From JAHECQ01 sp963775125 (GTDB taxonomy: Bacteria; Actinomycetota; Acidimicrobiia; Acidimicrobiales; SZUA-35), in contig CAVZHQ010000005.1 of assembly GCA_963775125.1 (NCBI GenBank), forward strand, positions 434,001 through 498,000: a DNA stretch of 64,000 nt. The letters run 5' to 3'. Below the pieces are notes generated by a model. It had not been told where the DNA came from, searched no databases, and worked only from the letters and a program-made list of their open reading frames with translations. Positions 9,572 through 17,982 of the stretch are shown here, in pieces. A program made the translations under genes and the position numbers. Positions within the stretch are counted from its first letter, which is position 1, and each line of letters starts with the position of its first letter.

Positions 9572-10168
9572 TCAGACGCTCCAGAGGGCCAGTCGACTGA
9601 TGAGGTCATCGTGGAGACCGACAGCGACCAGCAGCGCCAGAATCCCCAGCACCGAGGCCCCGAACACCAGCAGGAACGGGCGGACCGGGAAGAGGATCGG
9701 CGAAGGGATCAGATGCAGCACGCCGGTGAGGAAGAAGAGTGGCGCGAGCATGCCGATCAGGTAGGCGGCGAGTAGGGCCAGTCCCGACACCGACCGAGCG
9801 GGGAGTTCGGTGATCAGCGTCGCAAGTTCCGGGCCGGGGCACGGGGCCCAGAGCGCAGCGAAGGCGGCACCGGCGAGGGCACCTCCCACCCCGGACACGA
9901 GGTCGATTCGCCGAAGGAATGGCATCACGAGCGCAAAGATCGCCGCCGCGATGACGAGGGTGACGAGCGCGAGGCTGGGGCGTTCGGTGCGGCCCGACAG
10001 CAAGACCCACGATGCAGCCAAGGTGGCGGCGGCGAAGCCGGCGACCGCGGGGGTCGACTCCTGCCTGGCCGCCAGAGCGACCGCCACCCCGGGGACGAGC
10101 AACGCAAGCGCGCAGGGCAGCAGCGCGGCACCGAAGCCTTCGTACAGCAATTCGAGAAGCATCAGCAA
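9572..10168 (-). CDS. CcdA/DsbD-type thiol-disulfide transmembrane protein
   Basis: 198 aa, six hydrophobic segments. The first carries GAALLPCALALLVPG and the fourth begins LWAPCPGPELATLI; paired Pro-Cys motifs in TM1 and TM4 are the hallmark of the CcdA/DsbD membrane domain, which moves electrons across the membrane to extracytoplasmic thioredoxin-like proteins. There is no thioredoxin or ResB/ResC cytochrome-biogenesis gene adjacent, so its partner is unknown. Its start overlaps the last 7 bases of the GNAT gene (10162-10168), suggesting coupled translation. Confidence 0.72.
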   Translation of the reverse strand: MLMLLELLYEGFGAALLPCALALLVPGVAVALAARQESTPAVAGFAAATLAASWVLLSGRTERPSLALVTLVIAAAIFALVMPFLRRIDLVSGVGGALAGAAFAALWAPCPGPELATLITELPARSVSGLALLAAYLIGMLAPLFFLTGVLHLIPSPILFPVRPFLLVFGASVLGILALLVAVGLHDDLISRLALWSV

Positions 10169-10632
10169 CCGGAAGGTCGGGCCATCGGGAGATGGGGTAT
10201 GCCGTCCTCGACGAACTCCGGACCGGTGACGGTGTACCCGAAGCGCTCGTAGAAGTCCCGGAGATGACTCTGCGCGTCGAGGACGGTGTCGACCCCTTCG
10301 AATTGGTCGAGCGCGGCCCGGATCAGCTCGGCTGCCAGGCCCTCACCCCGCCGATCGACACGGGTGACGACCCGGCCGATGCGGGCACCGACCGGGTCGG
10401 CAAGGACACGAACGGCCGCAGTCACCCCCTCGGCGTCGGCCATCCACAGATGCGTCGTTGTGTCGAGGAGGTCTCGTCCGTCCAGCTCGTGGTACGGGCA
10501 GTTCTGTTCTACGACGAAGATGTCGACTCGAAGGCGGAGGAGGTCGTACAGCTGCGTCGCGGTGAGCCGCGGCCCGACGACCGACAGCAGCTCGGAAGTA
10601 CGACCGCTCGGGACTGGTTGGAGGTCGGGCAC
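10162..10632 (-). CDS. GNAT N-acetyltransferase, ElaA-like
   Basis: 156 aa. The conserved ElaA pattern is visible: LYDLLRLRVDIFVVEQNCPYHELDG in the first half (quoted in part), RIGRVVTRVDRRGEGLAAELI as the acetyl-CoA-binding motif A with R-x-x-G-x-G-like spacing, then LDAQSHLRDFYERFGY, and a final PHLPM. Members acetylate small molecules or protein amines; the substrate is unknown. It diverges from the racemase gene (50 bp between starts) and its end overlaps the CcdA-like gene by 7 bases. Confidence 0.83.
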   Translation of the reverse strand: MPDLQPVPSGRTSELLSVVGPRLTATQLYDLLRLRVDIFVVEQNCPYHELDGRDLLDTTTHLWMADAEGVTAAVRVLADPVGARIGRVVTRVDRRGEGLAAELIRAALDQFEGVDTVLDAQSHLRDFYERFGYTVTGPEFVEDGIPHLPMARPSGC

Positions 10633-10681
10633 CGCGAGATGCTACTTGGCTGGCCGGCGCCACTCGGCCTAGGTTCTGACT

Positions 10682-11827
10682 ATGGGTCCTCTCCAAGGTG
10701 TGAAAGTCATTGAACTCGCAGGCATCGGCCCGGGTCCGTTCTGCGCCATGATGCTGTCCGACATGGGTGCCGAGGTCATTCGGGTCGAGCGGTCGGCTGC
10801 GGTGGCTCCGGGAGATCCCGCAACGCCACCAAAGGACGTGCTGGCTCGTGGCCGCCGGTCCATCGGCGTCGATCTGAAGAACCCCGATGGGCGTGAGGTC
10901 GTGCTGAAGCTGGTCGAACAGGCCGACATCATCATGGAGGGCTTCCGGCCCGGGGTCACCGAGCGACTCGGCCTCGGTCCAGACGATTGCCTGGCTCGGA
11001 ACCCGAAGATCGTCTACGGGCGCATGACCGGCTGGGGCCAGGAGGGCCCGTACTCGTTGGCTGCCGGGCACGACATCAACTACATCGCGTTGGCCGGGGC
11101 GCTCGGTCCGATCGGCCGTGCCGGCGAGGCGCCCGTGCCTCCCCTCAACCTGGTCGGCGACTTCGGCGGCGGCGGCATGTACCTCGCGTTCGGTCTCGTG
11201 TGCGGCCTTTTCGAGGCCCGCCAGTCGGGCAAGGGCCAGGTCGTCGACACCGCCATGGTCGACGGCGCTGCCAGCCTCATGAACATGTTCTGGGGCATGA
11301 AGGCCATGGGTGTCTGGAACGATGAGCGCGGCACCAACATGCTCGACACCGGCGCCCCGTTCTATGACGTCTACGAGTGTTCGGACGGCGAGTTCATCTC
11401 GCTCGGATCGATCGAGCCTCAGTTCTACGCCGAGCTGCTCCGGCTCTCGGGGCTCGGCGAACAAGCCGACCTACCGAACCAGAACGATCGCACGCAGTGG
11501 CCGGCCATGAAGCAGCGTGTCGCCGAACTCATGAAGAGCAAGACCCGCGACGAGTGGTCGGCGATCATGGAACACAGCGACGTCTGCTTCGCGCCGGTGT
11601 TGTCGATGGAGGAGGCTGCCGCGCACCCGCACAACGTCGAGCGGGGAACCTTCGTCCAGGTTGGTGGCATGACCCAAGCCGCTCCGGCGCCGCGCTTCAG
11701 CCGCACGTCGCCGGTCGTCCAGGGCCCGGCATCCCACCCGGGCGCGGACACCGACGGTGTCCTTGCCGACTACGGCTACGACGCGGACACCATCGCGAAG
11801 CTTCGCGACGTCGGCGCCATCGCCTGA
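10682..11827 (+). CDS. Alpha-methylacyl-CoA racemase (CaiB/BaiF class III CoA-transferase family)
   Basis: 381 aa. It begins GPLQGVKVIELAGIGPGPF, as in Mycobacterium MCR. Residues of the racemase active site appear in order: His in AAGHDINYIALAG (near residue 124), Asp in LVGDFGGGGMYLA and Glu in SLGSIEPQFY. The GGGGM block separates racemases from oxalate/formyl transferases of the same fold. It interconverts R and S 2-methylacyl-CoA so that branched or sterol-derived acyl chains can enter beta-oxidation. It lies 1.2 kb from the malyl-CoA lyase operon but is divergently transcribed, so a shared pathway is only an inference. Confidence 0.9.
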   Translation: MGPLQGVKVIELAGIGPGPFCAMMLSDMGAEVIRVERSAAVAPGDPATPPKDVLARGRRSIGVDLKNPDGREVVLKLVEQADIIMEGFRPGVTERLGLGPDDCLARNPKIVYGRMTGWGQEGPYSLAAGHDINYIALAGALGPIGRAGEAPVPPLNLVGDFGGGGMYLAFGLVCGLFEARQSGKGQVVDTAMVDGAASLMNMFWGMKAMGVWNDERGTNMLDTGAPFYDVYECSDGEFISLGSIEPQFYAELLRLSGLGEQADLPNQNDRTQWPAMKQRVAELMKSKTRDEWSAIMEHSDVCFAPVLSMEEAAAHPHNVERGTFVQVGGMTQAAPAPRFSRTSPVVQGPASHPGADTDGVLADYGYDADTIAKLRDVGAIA

Positions 11828-11850
11828 CGCTGGGTGAACCGGCCTGCGGT

Positions 11851-12147
11851 TCAGGCTCGGAAGTCGGCGTCGGTGAAGCCGTTGAGGTCACCGGCGCCGC
11901 GGAACACATGGGAGTGGCCATCGGATCGGACCAGAATGGCCGAACCGTTGAACGAGCCGTCAGGACCGGTGATCCGCAGATCGTAGGGCGCCTGGTCGAC
12001 CGGGTGGCGCTGCTTGGTCTGGACCACCAGCTCCCAGTCGAGGTCAGGGCTCTCGGGCCGGCGAACCACCAGCAGCTTGCCGCCAACCGCGGGGAAGTCA
12101 GCGCCCGACGCGGTGACCTGATCGACGAAATAGCTGCGGTGCTGCAT
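11851..12147 (-). CDS. Conserved hypothetical protein, 98 aa
   Basis: I do not recognise a family. It is a soluble protein rich in short beta-prone stretches (KLLVVRRPESPD, WELVVQTKQRH, YDLRITGPDG, AILVRSDGHSHVF), with no Cys, no membrane segment and no signal peptide. It lies 23 bp from the convergent racemase gene and starts 68 bp from the divergent membrane-protein gene. Codon use and GC content look like its neighbours, so it is probably a real gene and not a shadow. Confidence 0.6.
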   Translation of the reverse strand: MQHRSYFVDQVTASGADFPAVGGKLLVVRRPESPDLDWELVVQTKQRHPVDQAPYDLRITGPDGSFNGSAILVRSDGHSHVFRGAGDLNGFTDADFRA

Positions 12148-12215
12148 CCGTCGAGGGTAACGGGCGGTGGCCGGGGCCGCCGCTTGCAGGGTTCCTCCCG
12201 GCCTAGCCTGTCGGC

Positions 12216-12581
12216 GTGAACTTCCGGGACATCCACGTTGCGTTCGCCTGGTTCGTGCTGATCAGCAACGGCGTTGCCGGTCTGTGGGCGTTGGCGGCAC
12301 ACAAGCTGCCGGTGTTACGGCGCAGGTCACTCTGGAGGTTCACCGGCGTCGCTCAGGTGGCCGTCGCGGTGCAGGTCGTCTTGGGCGTCGCCACGCTGCG
12401 AGTCGACGGCATCGACGTCCAACGCATCCACATGTTCTACGGCTTCGTCGCGCTGGCCTCGGTGGCCATCATCTACAGCTACCGCCAGCAGCTCGAATCC
12501 CACAAGTACCTGCTCTACGGGTTCGGGGGCCTCTTCCTGATGGGCCTCGCCATCCGCGCGTTCTTCCTCGTCGGCCCGTAA
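12216..12581 (+). CDS. Small integral membrane protein, four TM helices
   Basis: 121 aa, GTG start at 12216. Four hydrophobic helices: about residues 7-26, 42-62, 72-90 and 99-118. Conserved-looking features are NFRDIHVAFAWFVL at the start, HMFYGFVALASV in helix 3 and a YSYRQQLE loop. His residues at similar depth in helices 1 and 3 could bind haem, as in four-helix b-type cytochromes, but this is only a suggestion. The function is unknown. It ends just before the strong hairpin at 12604. Confidence 0.65.
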   Translation: MNFRDIHVAFAWFVLISNGVAGLWALAAHKLPVLRRRSLWRFTGVAQVAVAVQVVLGVATLRVDGIDVQRIHMFYGFVALASVAIIYSYRQQLESHKYLLYGFGGLFLMGLAIRAFFLVGP

Positions 12582-12603
12582 CCCCAAACCCCTCCAAAAC
12601 GCC

Positions 12604-12653
12604 GCATCGGGAGTGCCAGAGTGCCGAAAACGGCACCCGGGCACTCCCGATGC
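12604..12653. terminator. Bidirectional intrinsic hairpin between a membrane-protein gene and pckG
   Basis: A 14-bp perfect outer stem gcatcgggagtgcc / ggcactcccgatgc (12604-12617 and 12640-12653) encloses an inner stem gtgccg-aaaa-cggcac (12621-12636). It sits between convergent genes. There is no T-run, as is common in high-GC actinobacteria. Confidence 0.8.
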
Positions 12654-12675
12654 ATGGGGTGAAGGGGGCTGAACG

Positions 12676-14487
12676 TCAGCTGGCGAGGCGCTGGCTGAGG
12701 GCGGCGAGCTGGGCGCTCAGCTCCTTCGGAAGGCGGTCGCCGAAGATGGCGTAGTGCTCACGGATGAGATCGAGCTCGGTCTGCCACGACGCGGTGTCGA
12801 CCTCGAGCAGCTTGGCCATCGTGAGGTCGTCGACGTCGTGTTCGATACCGGTGCGATCGATGGCGCCGACGGTGGGGACCATGCCGATGGCGGTCTCCTT
12901 GGCGTCACCTTCGCCGTTGACCCGCTCGACGACCCACTTGAGCACACGGCTGTTGTCGCCGAATCCCGGCCACATGAAGCGGCCGTTCTCGTCGCGTCGG
13001 AACCAGTTGACCCAGAACAGCTTGGGGAGCTTGTCGGCCGAGGTCGACTCGCCGATCTTCAGCCAGTGGGCGAAATAGTCGGCCATGTTGTAGCCACAGA
13101 AGGGCAGCATGGCGAAGGGATCGAAGCGAACCTCGCCGACCGTGCCGGCGGCGGCCGCGGTCTTCTCGGAGCTCATGATCGAGCCGAGGAAGACGCCGTT
13201 CTCCCAGTCCTTGGCCTCGGTGACGAGCGGGACATTGGTTGCCCGGCGGCCACCGAAGAGGATGGCCGAGATGGGGACACCCTTGGGGTCCTGCCATTCG
13301 GGCGCCATCGAAGGGCACTGGCCGGCGGGCGCGGTGAACCGGGCGTTGGGATGGGCGGCCGGCGCAGACGACTCGGGCGTCCACATCTGACCCTTCCAGT
13401 CGGTGAGGCGAGCCGGCTTCTCGTCGGTCATCTCTTCCCACCACACGTCGCCGTCCTCGGTGAGGGCGACGTTGGTGAACACGCAGTTGCCGTCGAGGGT
13501 CGCCATTGCGTTCGGATTGGTCTTGACCGACGTGCCGGGGGCGACGCCGAAGAAGCCGAACTCGGGGTTGATGGCGTAGAGGCGACCGTCCTCACCGAAC
13601 TTCATCCAGGCGATGTCGTCACCGATGGTCTCGACCTCCCAGCCCGGAAGGCTGGGAATGAGCATGGCCATGTTGGTCTTGCCGCAGGCCGAGGGGAACG
13701 CGGCGGCGATGTACTTCTTCTCGCCCTGCGGCGGGGTAACGCCGATGATGAGCATGTGCTCGGCCAGCCAACCGTCGTCGCGGGCCATGGTGGAGGCGAT
13801 GCGGAGGGCGAAGCACTTCTTGCCGAGGAGCGCGTTTCCGCCGTACCCGGAGCCGTAGCTCCAGATCTCCTTGGTCTTGGGGAAGTGCACGATGTACTTG
13901 TTCTCGCCGTCGCAGGGCCACGGCACTTCGGTCCGGCCGTCGATGAGGGGGTAGCCGACCGAATGCAGGCAGGGCACGAAGTCACCGTCGCCGAGCGCTT
14001 CGAGGGCACCGGCACCCATGCGGGTCATGGTGCGCATCGAGGCCGCAACGTAGGCCGAGTCGGTGAGCTGAACGCCGATGTGGGCGATGGGCGAACCGAG
14101 TGGGCCCATGGAGAACGGGACCACGTACATGCTGCGACCACGCATCGCTCCGGTGAAGAGGCCGAGCATCTCGGACTTCATCTCGGCCGGTTCACGCCAA
14201 TTGTTGGTCGGTCCGACCTCTTCGGGCGTCGGCGTGCAGATGAACGTGCGTTCTTCGACTCGGGCCACGTCGGCAGGATCGGACAGCGCCAGATAGCTGT
14301 TGGGGCGCTTGGCCTCGTTCAGCTTCTTGAACGTCCCGGTGGCGACGAGTTCCTCGGCCAACCGGTCGTATTCTTCTTCACTGCCATCGCACCAATAAAT
14401 GTCCTTGGGTTGAAAAATTTCCGCCCATTCGGACACCCAACTCAGAAGCTTCCGGTTGGTGGTTGGTGCATTCATTGTCAAAGCCAT
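12676..14487 (-). CDS. pckG: Phosphoenolpyruvate carboxykinase (GTP)
   Basis: 603 aa, full length. Converts oxaloacetate and GTP to PEP, CO2 and GDP (gluconeogenesis/anaplerosis), in the cytoplasm. Diagnostic segments are the kinase-1 P-loop FPSACGKTNMAML with the reactive Cys of GTP-type enzymes, GDDIAWMKFGEDGRLYAINPE (quoted in part) with metal-binding residues, RTFICTPTPEEVGPTNNW near the N-terminus, and FWVNWFRRDENGRFMWPGFG near the C-terminus. ATG 14487 has a good GGAAGG Shine-Dalgarno 7 bases upstream, so it is preferred to the internal ATG at 14475. The cold-shock-like gene lies upstream on the same strand, 93 bp away. Confidence 0.96.
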   Translation of the reverse strand: MALTMNAPTTNRKLLSWVSEWAEIFQPKDIYWCDGSEEEYDRLAEELVATGTFKKLNEAKRPNSYLALSDPADVARVEERTFICTPTPEEVGPTNNWREPAEMKSEMLGLFTGAMRGRSMYVVPFSMGPLGSPIAHIGVQLTDSAYVAASMRTMTRMGAGALEALGDGDFVPCLHSVGYPLIDGRTEVPWPCDGENKYIVHFPKTKEIWSYGSGYGGNALLGKKCFALRIASTMARDDGWLAEHMLIIGVTPPQGEKKYIAAAFPSACGKTNMAMLIPSLPGWEVETIGDDIAWMKFGEDGRLYAINPEFGFFGVAPGTSVKTNPNAMATLDGNCVFTNVALTEDGDVWWEEMTDEKPARLTDWKGQMWTPESSAPAAHPNARFTAPAGQCPSMAPEWQDPKGVPISAILFGGRRATNVPLVTEAKDWENGVFLGSIMSSEKTAAAAGTVGEVRFDPFAMLPFCGYNMADYFAHWLKIGESTSADKLPKLFWVNWFRRDENGRFMWPGFGDNSRVLKWVVERVNGEGDAKETAIGMVPTVGAIDRTGIEHDVDDLTMAKLLEVDTASWQTELDLIREHYAIFGDRLPKELSAQLAALSQRLAS

Positions 14488-14580
14488 TCTGACCCTTCCG
14501 ACGTCGTTGTCGCTGAGCCGAGTCCACGTTGAACTCGTTGAGAATGGCGAGGCGACCTGGCCCCCCGGCGCTTGCCCCGC

Positions 14581-14811
14581 CTAGGACTCCAACCAGCTTG
14601 GAGTACCCATATCGACCTCTGAACCGAGCCGAATCGATGATGCCTGATCGGATTCGTTGAGGTCGAAGACCACACGCTGACCGGGTCGAAGCATGCGGAA
14701 GACCGAACCGACCAATGCGTTTGGAGCCAAATCGAACTCGGCTAGGTCGGTGTCGCGAAGCACGACGCCATCCTGCGTTGCCGGGTTGTAGGCCTTGATC
14801 ACGCCTTGCAC
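14581..14811 (-). CDS. Small cold-shock-domain-like protein
   Basis: 76 aa, GTG start at 14811. The N-terminal half resembles the OB barrel of CspA-type proteins: GVIKAYNPATQDGVVL matches the GTVKWFN...GFGFI region, and LRPGQRVVFDLNESD matches the GQ-x-V-x-F-x-V strand. The aromatic RNP1/RNP2 residues that bind nucleic acid are largely missing, so single-strand binding may be weak or different. It is transcribed toward pckG. Whether it is a true Csp relative or a separate OB-fold protein cannot be settled here. Confidence 0.6.
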   Translation of the reverse strand: MQGVIKAYNPATQDGVVLRDTDLAEFDLAPNALVGSVFRMLRPGQRVVFDLNESDQASSIRLGSEVDMGTPSWLES

Positions 14812-14915
14812 GAGTTGGGCTCTCCGAAGTCTTGACGTTGGCGAACGAGTGGCCTCTCAGCGTATGGCATCGATCGGCCGAAGAGAAGCCCCGTTGAGTA
14901 GAATCGCTTGCGCCT

Positions 14916-17174
14916 ATGGGCTCGATCAACTCTGGATATGACAAGACGACACCTGACCCGACCTCTGCCCGAGCGTCGGCCGGCCTGCGCCTGCGGGACC
15001 TCGACGCCCTCCCGGTCAGTCGACTCAACGGGGTGGGCGACAAGAAGACCAAGGCGCTGGCGACCGCCGAGATCCACACCGTGCTCGACCTGGTCACACG
15101 CTATCCGCGCCGGTACCTCGATCGCACCAGGGAGCGTCGGATCAGCGAGATGGTCGAAGGCGAGGAGGCGATGGCGCTGGTGACCGTGGTCCGATCGACG
15201 TCACGGCGGGTCAAGGGCGGACGCGTCATGGTCAACGTCATCGTCACCGACGGGGCGTCGAACCTCGAGCTGACCTTCTTCAACCAGGCCTGGCGGGAGC
15301 GCCAGTTGACCGAGGGCAAGGAAGCCATTGTCTTCGGCAGGATCACCTTCTTCCGGGGCAAGCGACAGATGGCCAATCCCGTGGTCGATCTCGTCGGCGA
15401 CAAGACCGGACGCATCATTCCCATCTACCCGCAGTCCGAGAAGACCGGCCTCAACACCTGGGATCTGGCCGAGTTCGTGGCCGAAGCTCTCCGGCGCACC
15501 CTGCCTCCCGCAGGTCGAGGACTCGTCGATCCGCTGCCCGACGAGATTCTCGATCGTTTCGACTTCGTCGACCGTGGGGCGGCACTGTCGGGCATCCACG
15601 CACCGGAATCCATGGCCGAGGCCTCCGCGGCCCGCCGTCGCCTCGTCTTCGACGAGCTCTTCCGCATGCAGCTGGCCCTGGTCATGCGTAAGCGTCACCT
15701 CGAGGCGACCGAGGTCGGGCTGGAGCACGTGGTCGAAGGTCCACTCGTCCGCCGCTTCCGGGAGCGCTTGCCGTTCCCGCTCACGGGCGCCCAACAACGC
15801 GCCATCTCGGAGATCTCGACCGATCTACAGCGGGCGGTGCCCATGCACCGGCTTCTCCAGGGCGATGTCGGCGCCGGCAAGACGCTGGTGGCCGTGGCCA
15901 CGATGCTGGCCGCCGTCGACGGGGGCCACCAGGCTGCGCTCATGGCACCCACCGAGGTGTTGGCCGAGCAGCATTTCAGCGGTATTCGCCGGCTCCTCGA
16001 AGGCTTGACCGTCGAGGACAGCGGGAATCTGCTCGGTAGCCGGCCGGTGAGCGTCGAGCTCCTGACCAACCGCACCACGGCCGCCGACCGCAAGCGCGTG
16101 CTCAATCAGTTGGTCGTCGGTCAGGTCGACATCATCATCGGCACGCATTCACTCATCCAGGACACGGTCCGCTTCTCTTCGCTCGGCGCCGTGGTCATCG
16201 ACGAACAGCACCGGTTCGGCGTCGAACAGCGGGCGGCGTTGCGGGACAAGTCGGCCGAGGGCGTTCTGCCCGACGTGCTGGTCATGACCGCAACCCCGAT
16301 ACCTCGCACTGCAGCGATGACCGTCTACGGCGACCTCGACGTGTCGGTCCTGGACGAGCTGCCGCCGGGCCGCACACCCATCGTCACCCGGTGGGTCAAG
16401 GCCCCCAACGACAAGGCCTCGAATGACAAGGATGAGGCCGCGACGGAGGCCGACGCCGAACGCTTCGAGCTCGAATGGGCCGAGCTGTGGCGGGAGGTCC
16501 GGGCCGAAGTGGCCGACGGCCGTCAGGTCTACGTGGTCACCCCGCTCATCGACGAGTCCGAGAAGATGGAGGTTGCCTCGGCCGAAGCCATGTTCGACCA
16601 ACTTTCCATCGACGAACTGGCCGGTTTGAACGTCGGTCTCCTGCACGGCCGACTCGCTCCAGGCGACAAGGACGCGACGATGGAGGCATTCCGCACGGGT
16701 CGGCTCGACGCGCTGGTCGCGACAACGGTCATCGAGGTTGGCGTCGACGTGCCCAACGCCACGGTGATGGTCATTCTCGACGCCGACCGGTTCGGCATCG
16801 CCCAGCTGCACCAGCTTCGTGGGCGCGTTGGCCGCGGGCAGCATGCCTCGACGTGCTGGCTGGTCGGGCCAGGGCTCACCAGCGACGGCGAGGCGAGGCT
16901 CCAGGCCTTGGTCGACTCGACCGACGGGTTCGAACTGGCCGAGATCGACCTCGACCTGCGCGGCGAGGGGACGATTCTGGGAGAGCGCCAGAAGGGCAAG
17001 AACGATCTCAAGCTCGCGTCGTTGCGTCGCGACCGAGAGGTCGTCGCATCGGCCCGAGCGGCCGCCATCGATCTGCTCGACCGCGACCCCGGCCTCGCTC
17101 GTCATCCCGACCTGCTCGACGAGCTCCTTCTCCTGTTCGATGGAGCCGAGACCGAGTGGCTCATGAAGGGCTGA
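14916..17174 (+). CDS. recG: ATP-dependent DNA helicase RecG
   Basis: 752 aa. Branch-migrating SF2 helicase that remodels stalled forks and Holliday junctions. The N-terminal wedge domain holds VSRLNGVGDKKTKAL and the OB-like strands VNVIVTDGASNLELTFFNQ; the motor shows LLQGDVGAGKTLVA (Walker A, near residue 320), MAPTEVLAEQH (Ia), IDEQHRFGVEQR (motif II, the DEQH variant typical of RecG), MTATPIPRT (III), ATTVIEVGVDVPNATVMVI (V) and QLRGRVGRG (VI). A charged insertion (KASNDKDEAATEADAE) follows motif III. The gene is intact. It opens the recG-rsmD-coaD block. Confidence 0.96.
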   Translation: MGSINSGYDKTTPDPTSARASAGLRLRDLDALPVSRLNGVGDKKTKALATAEIHTVLDLVTRYPRRYLDRTRERRISEMVEGEEAMALVTVVRSTSRRVKGGRVMVNVIVTDGASNLELTFFNQAWRERQLTEGKEAIVFGRITFFRGKRQMANPVVDLVGDKTGRIIPIYPQSEKTGLNTWDLAEFVAEALRRTLPPAGRGLVDPLPDEILDRFDFVDRGAALSGIHAPESMAEASAARRRLVFDELFRMQLALVMRKRHLEATEVGLEHVVEGPLVRRFRERLPFPLTGAQQRAISEISTDLQRAVPMHRLLQGDVGAGKTLVAVATMLAAVDGGHQAALMAPTEVLAEQHFSGIRRLLEGLTVEDSGNLLGSRPVSVELLTNRTTAADRKRVLNQLVVGQVDIIIGTHSLIQDTVRFSSLGAVVIDEQHRFGVEQRAALRDKSAEGVLPDVLVMTATPIPRTAAMTVYGDLDVSVLDELPPGRTPIVTRWVKAPNDKASNDKDEAATEADAERFELEWAELWREVRAEVADGRQVYVVTPLIDESEKMEVASAEAMFDQLSIDELAGLNVGLLHGRLAPGDKDATMEAFRTGRLDALVATTVIEVGVDVPNATVMVILDADRFGIAQLHQLRGRVGRGQHASTCWLVGPGLTSDGEARLQALVDSTDGFELAEIDLDLRGEGTILGERQKGKNDLKLASLRRDREVVASARAAAIDLLDRDPGLARHPDLLDELLLLFDGAETEWLMKG

Positions 17175-17198
17175 CGGCCGTCGACGACCAGCTGTCGA

Positions 17199-17381
17199 CT
17201 ACCAGCCGTCATCCGAGAGGTCTTCTTCGCCGATGACGATGTCCCACCGATCGAGGCAGTCCCGGCAGCGGTAGGCCACGACGGTTCCGTCCTCCACCTC
17301 GCCGTCCTCGGGGTGCCAGCCCAGCGGGAAGCAGGAACCGCCACAGTCGACGCAGGTGATCTCGGCATCGGGGAGCGGCAT
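17199..17381 (-). CDS. Small zinc-ribbon-like protein, 60 aa
   Basis: 60 aa with two CxxC-type knuckles, CVDCGGSC near residue 10 and CRDC near residue 39, 29 residues apart, as in a zinc ribbon. The rest is acidic (EDGEVEDGTVVAY, IGEEDLSDDGW). There is no known family I can name. It lies between recG and rsmD on the opposite strand, its start 23 bp from rsmD. Its small size, Cys pattern and absence of any overlapping real gene support it. Confidence 0.62.
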   Translation of the reverse strand: MPLPDAEITCVDCGGSCFPLGWHPEDGEVEDGTVVAYRCRDCLDRWDIVIGEEDLSDDGW

Positions 17382-17404
17382 GGCAGCGACGGTAGCTTGC
17401 CCGA

Positions 17405-17965
17405 ATGCGCATCATCGCCGGCTCGGCCAGGGGTCGGAAGATCGTGGCCCCCGACGGCCAGTCCACCCGTCCGATCACCGACCGGGCCAAGGAGGGCATC
17501 TTCAACATGCTCGTGAGCCTCGGTGGCGTCGCCGACACCAGGGTCCTCGATCTCTACGCCGGTTCGGGCTCGTTCGGCCTCGAAAGCCTGAGCCGCGGGG
17601 CCGAGCACGTGACGTTCGTCGAACGGGGCCGTCCTGCGCTGGTCGCCCTTCGCCAGAATCTGCAGAAGCTCGGCTTCGAATCGCGGGCGACCGTGTTGGG
17701 TGTTTCGGTGGAACAAGCACTCATCTCCTTGGCATCGAGCTCGTTCGACCTGGTGTTCTGCGATCCGCCCTACGCCGATGATCCTTGGACCGATCTGCTG
17801 GACCGTGTGCCGGCCCCGTTGTTGGTCGGCCACGCCTCGTTCGAGATCCCGTTGGCGGCGGGGTGGGTCGAGCGGCGACGCAGGAGCTACGGAAGAGCGC
17901 AGATCCTGGTTGCCGAGCGCGATCCGTCGCTCGGTGTAAGCTCCTCCCGGCGAGCGGACGCATGA
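17405..17965 (+). CDS. rsmD: 16S rRNA (guanine(966)-N(2))-methyltransferase RsmD
   Basis: 186 aa. AdoMet-dependent N2-methylation of G966 in 16S rRNA of the 30S subunit. Family signature MRIIAGSARGRKI at the very start, RPITDRAKEGIFNML, AdoMet motif I VLDLYAGSGSFGLE, and the catalytic FCDPPYADDPW. Normal length, ATG start. It is followed 17 bp later by coaD, the usual rsmD-coaD pairing. Confidence 0.95.
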   Translation: MRIIAGSARGRKIVAPDGQSTRPITDRAKEGIFNMLVSLGGVADTRVLDLYAGSGSFGLESLSRGAEHVTFVERGRPALVALRQNLQKLGFESRATVLGVSVEQALISLASSSFDLVFCDPPYADDPWTDLLDRVPAPLLVGHASFEIPLAAGWVERRRRSYGRAQILVAERDPSLGVSSSRRADA

Positions 17966-17982
17966 TGGAGAATGGTGTTGTC

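Noticed and set aside
7593..9764. 723-codon open frame on the plus strand
   Set aside because: It is the antisense of the two malyl-CoA lyase genes; the minus-strand proteins carry clear family motifs, while this one is low-complexity Gly/Val/Asp sequence caused by high GC third positions.
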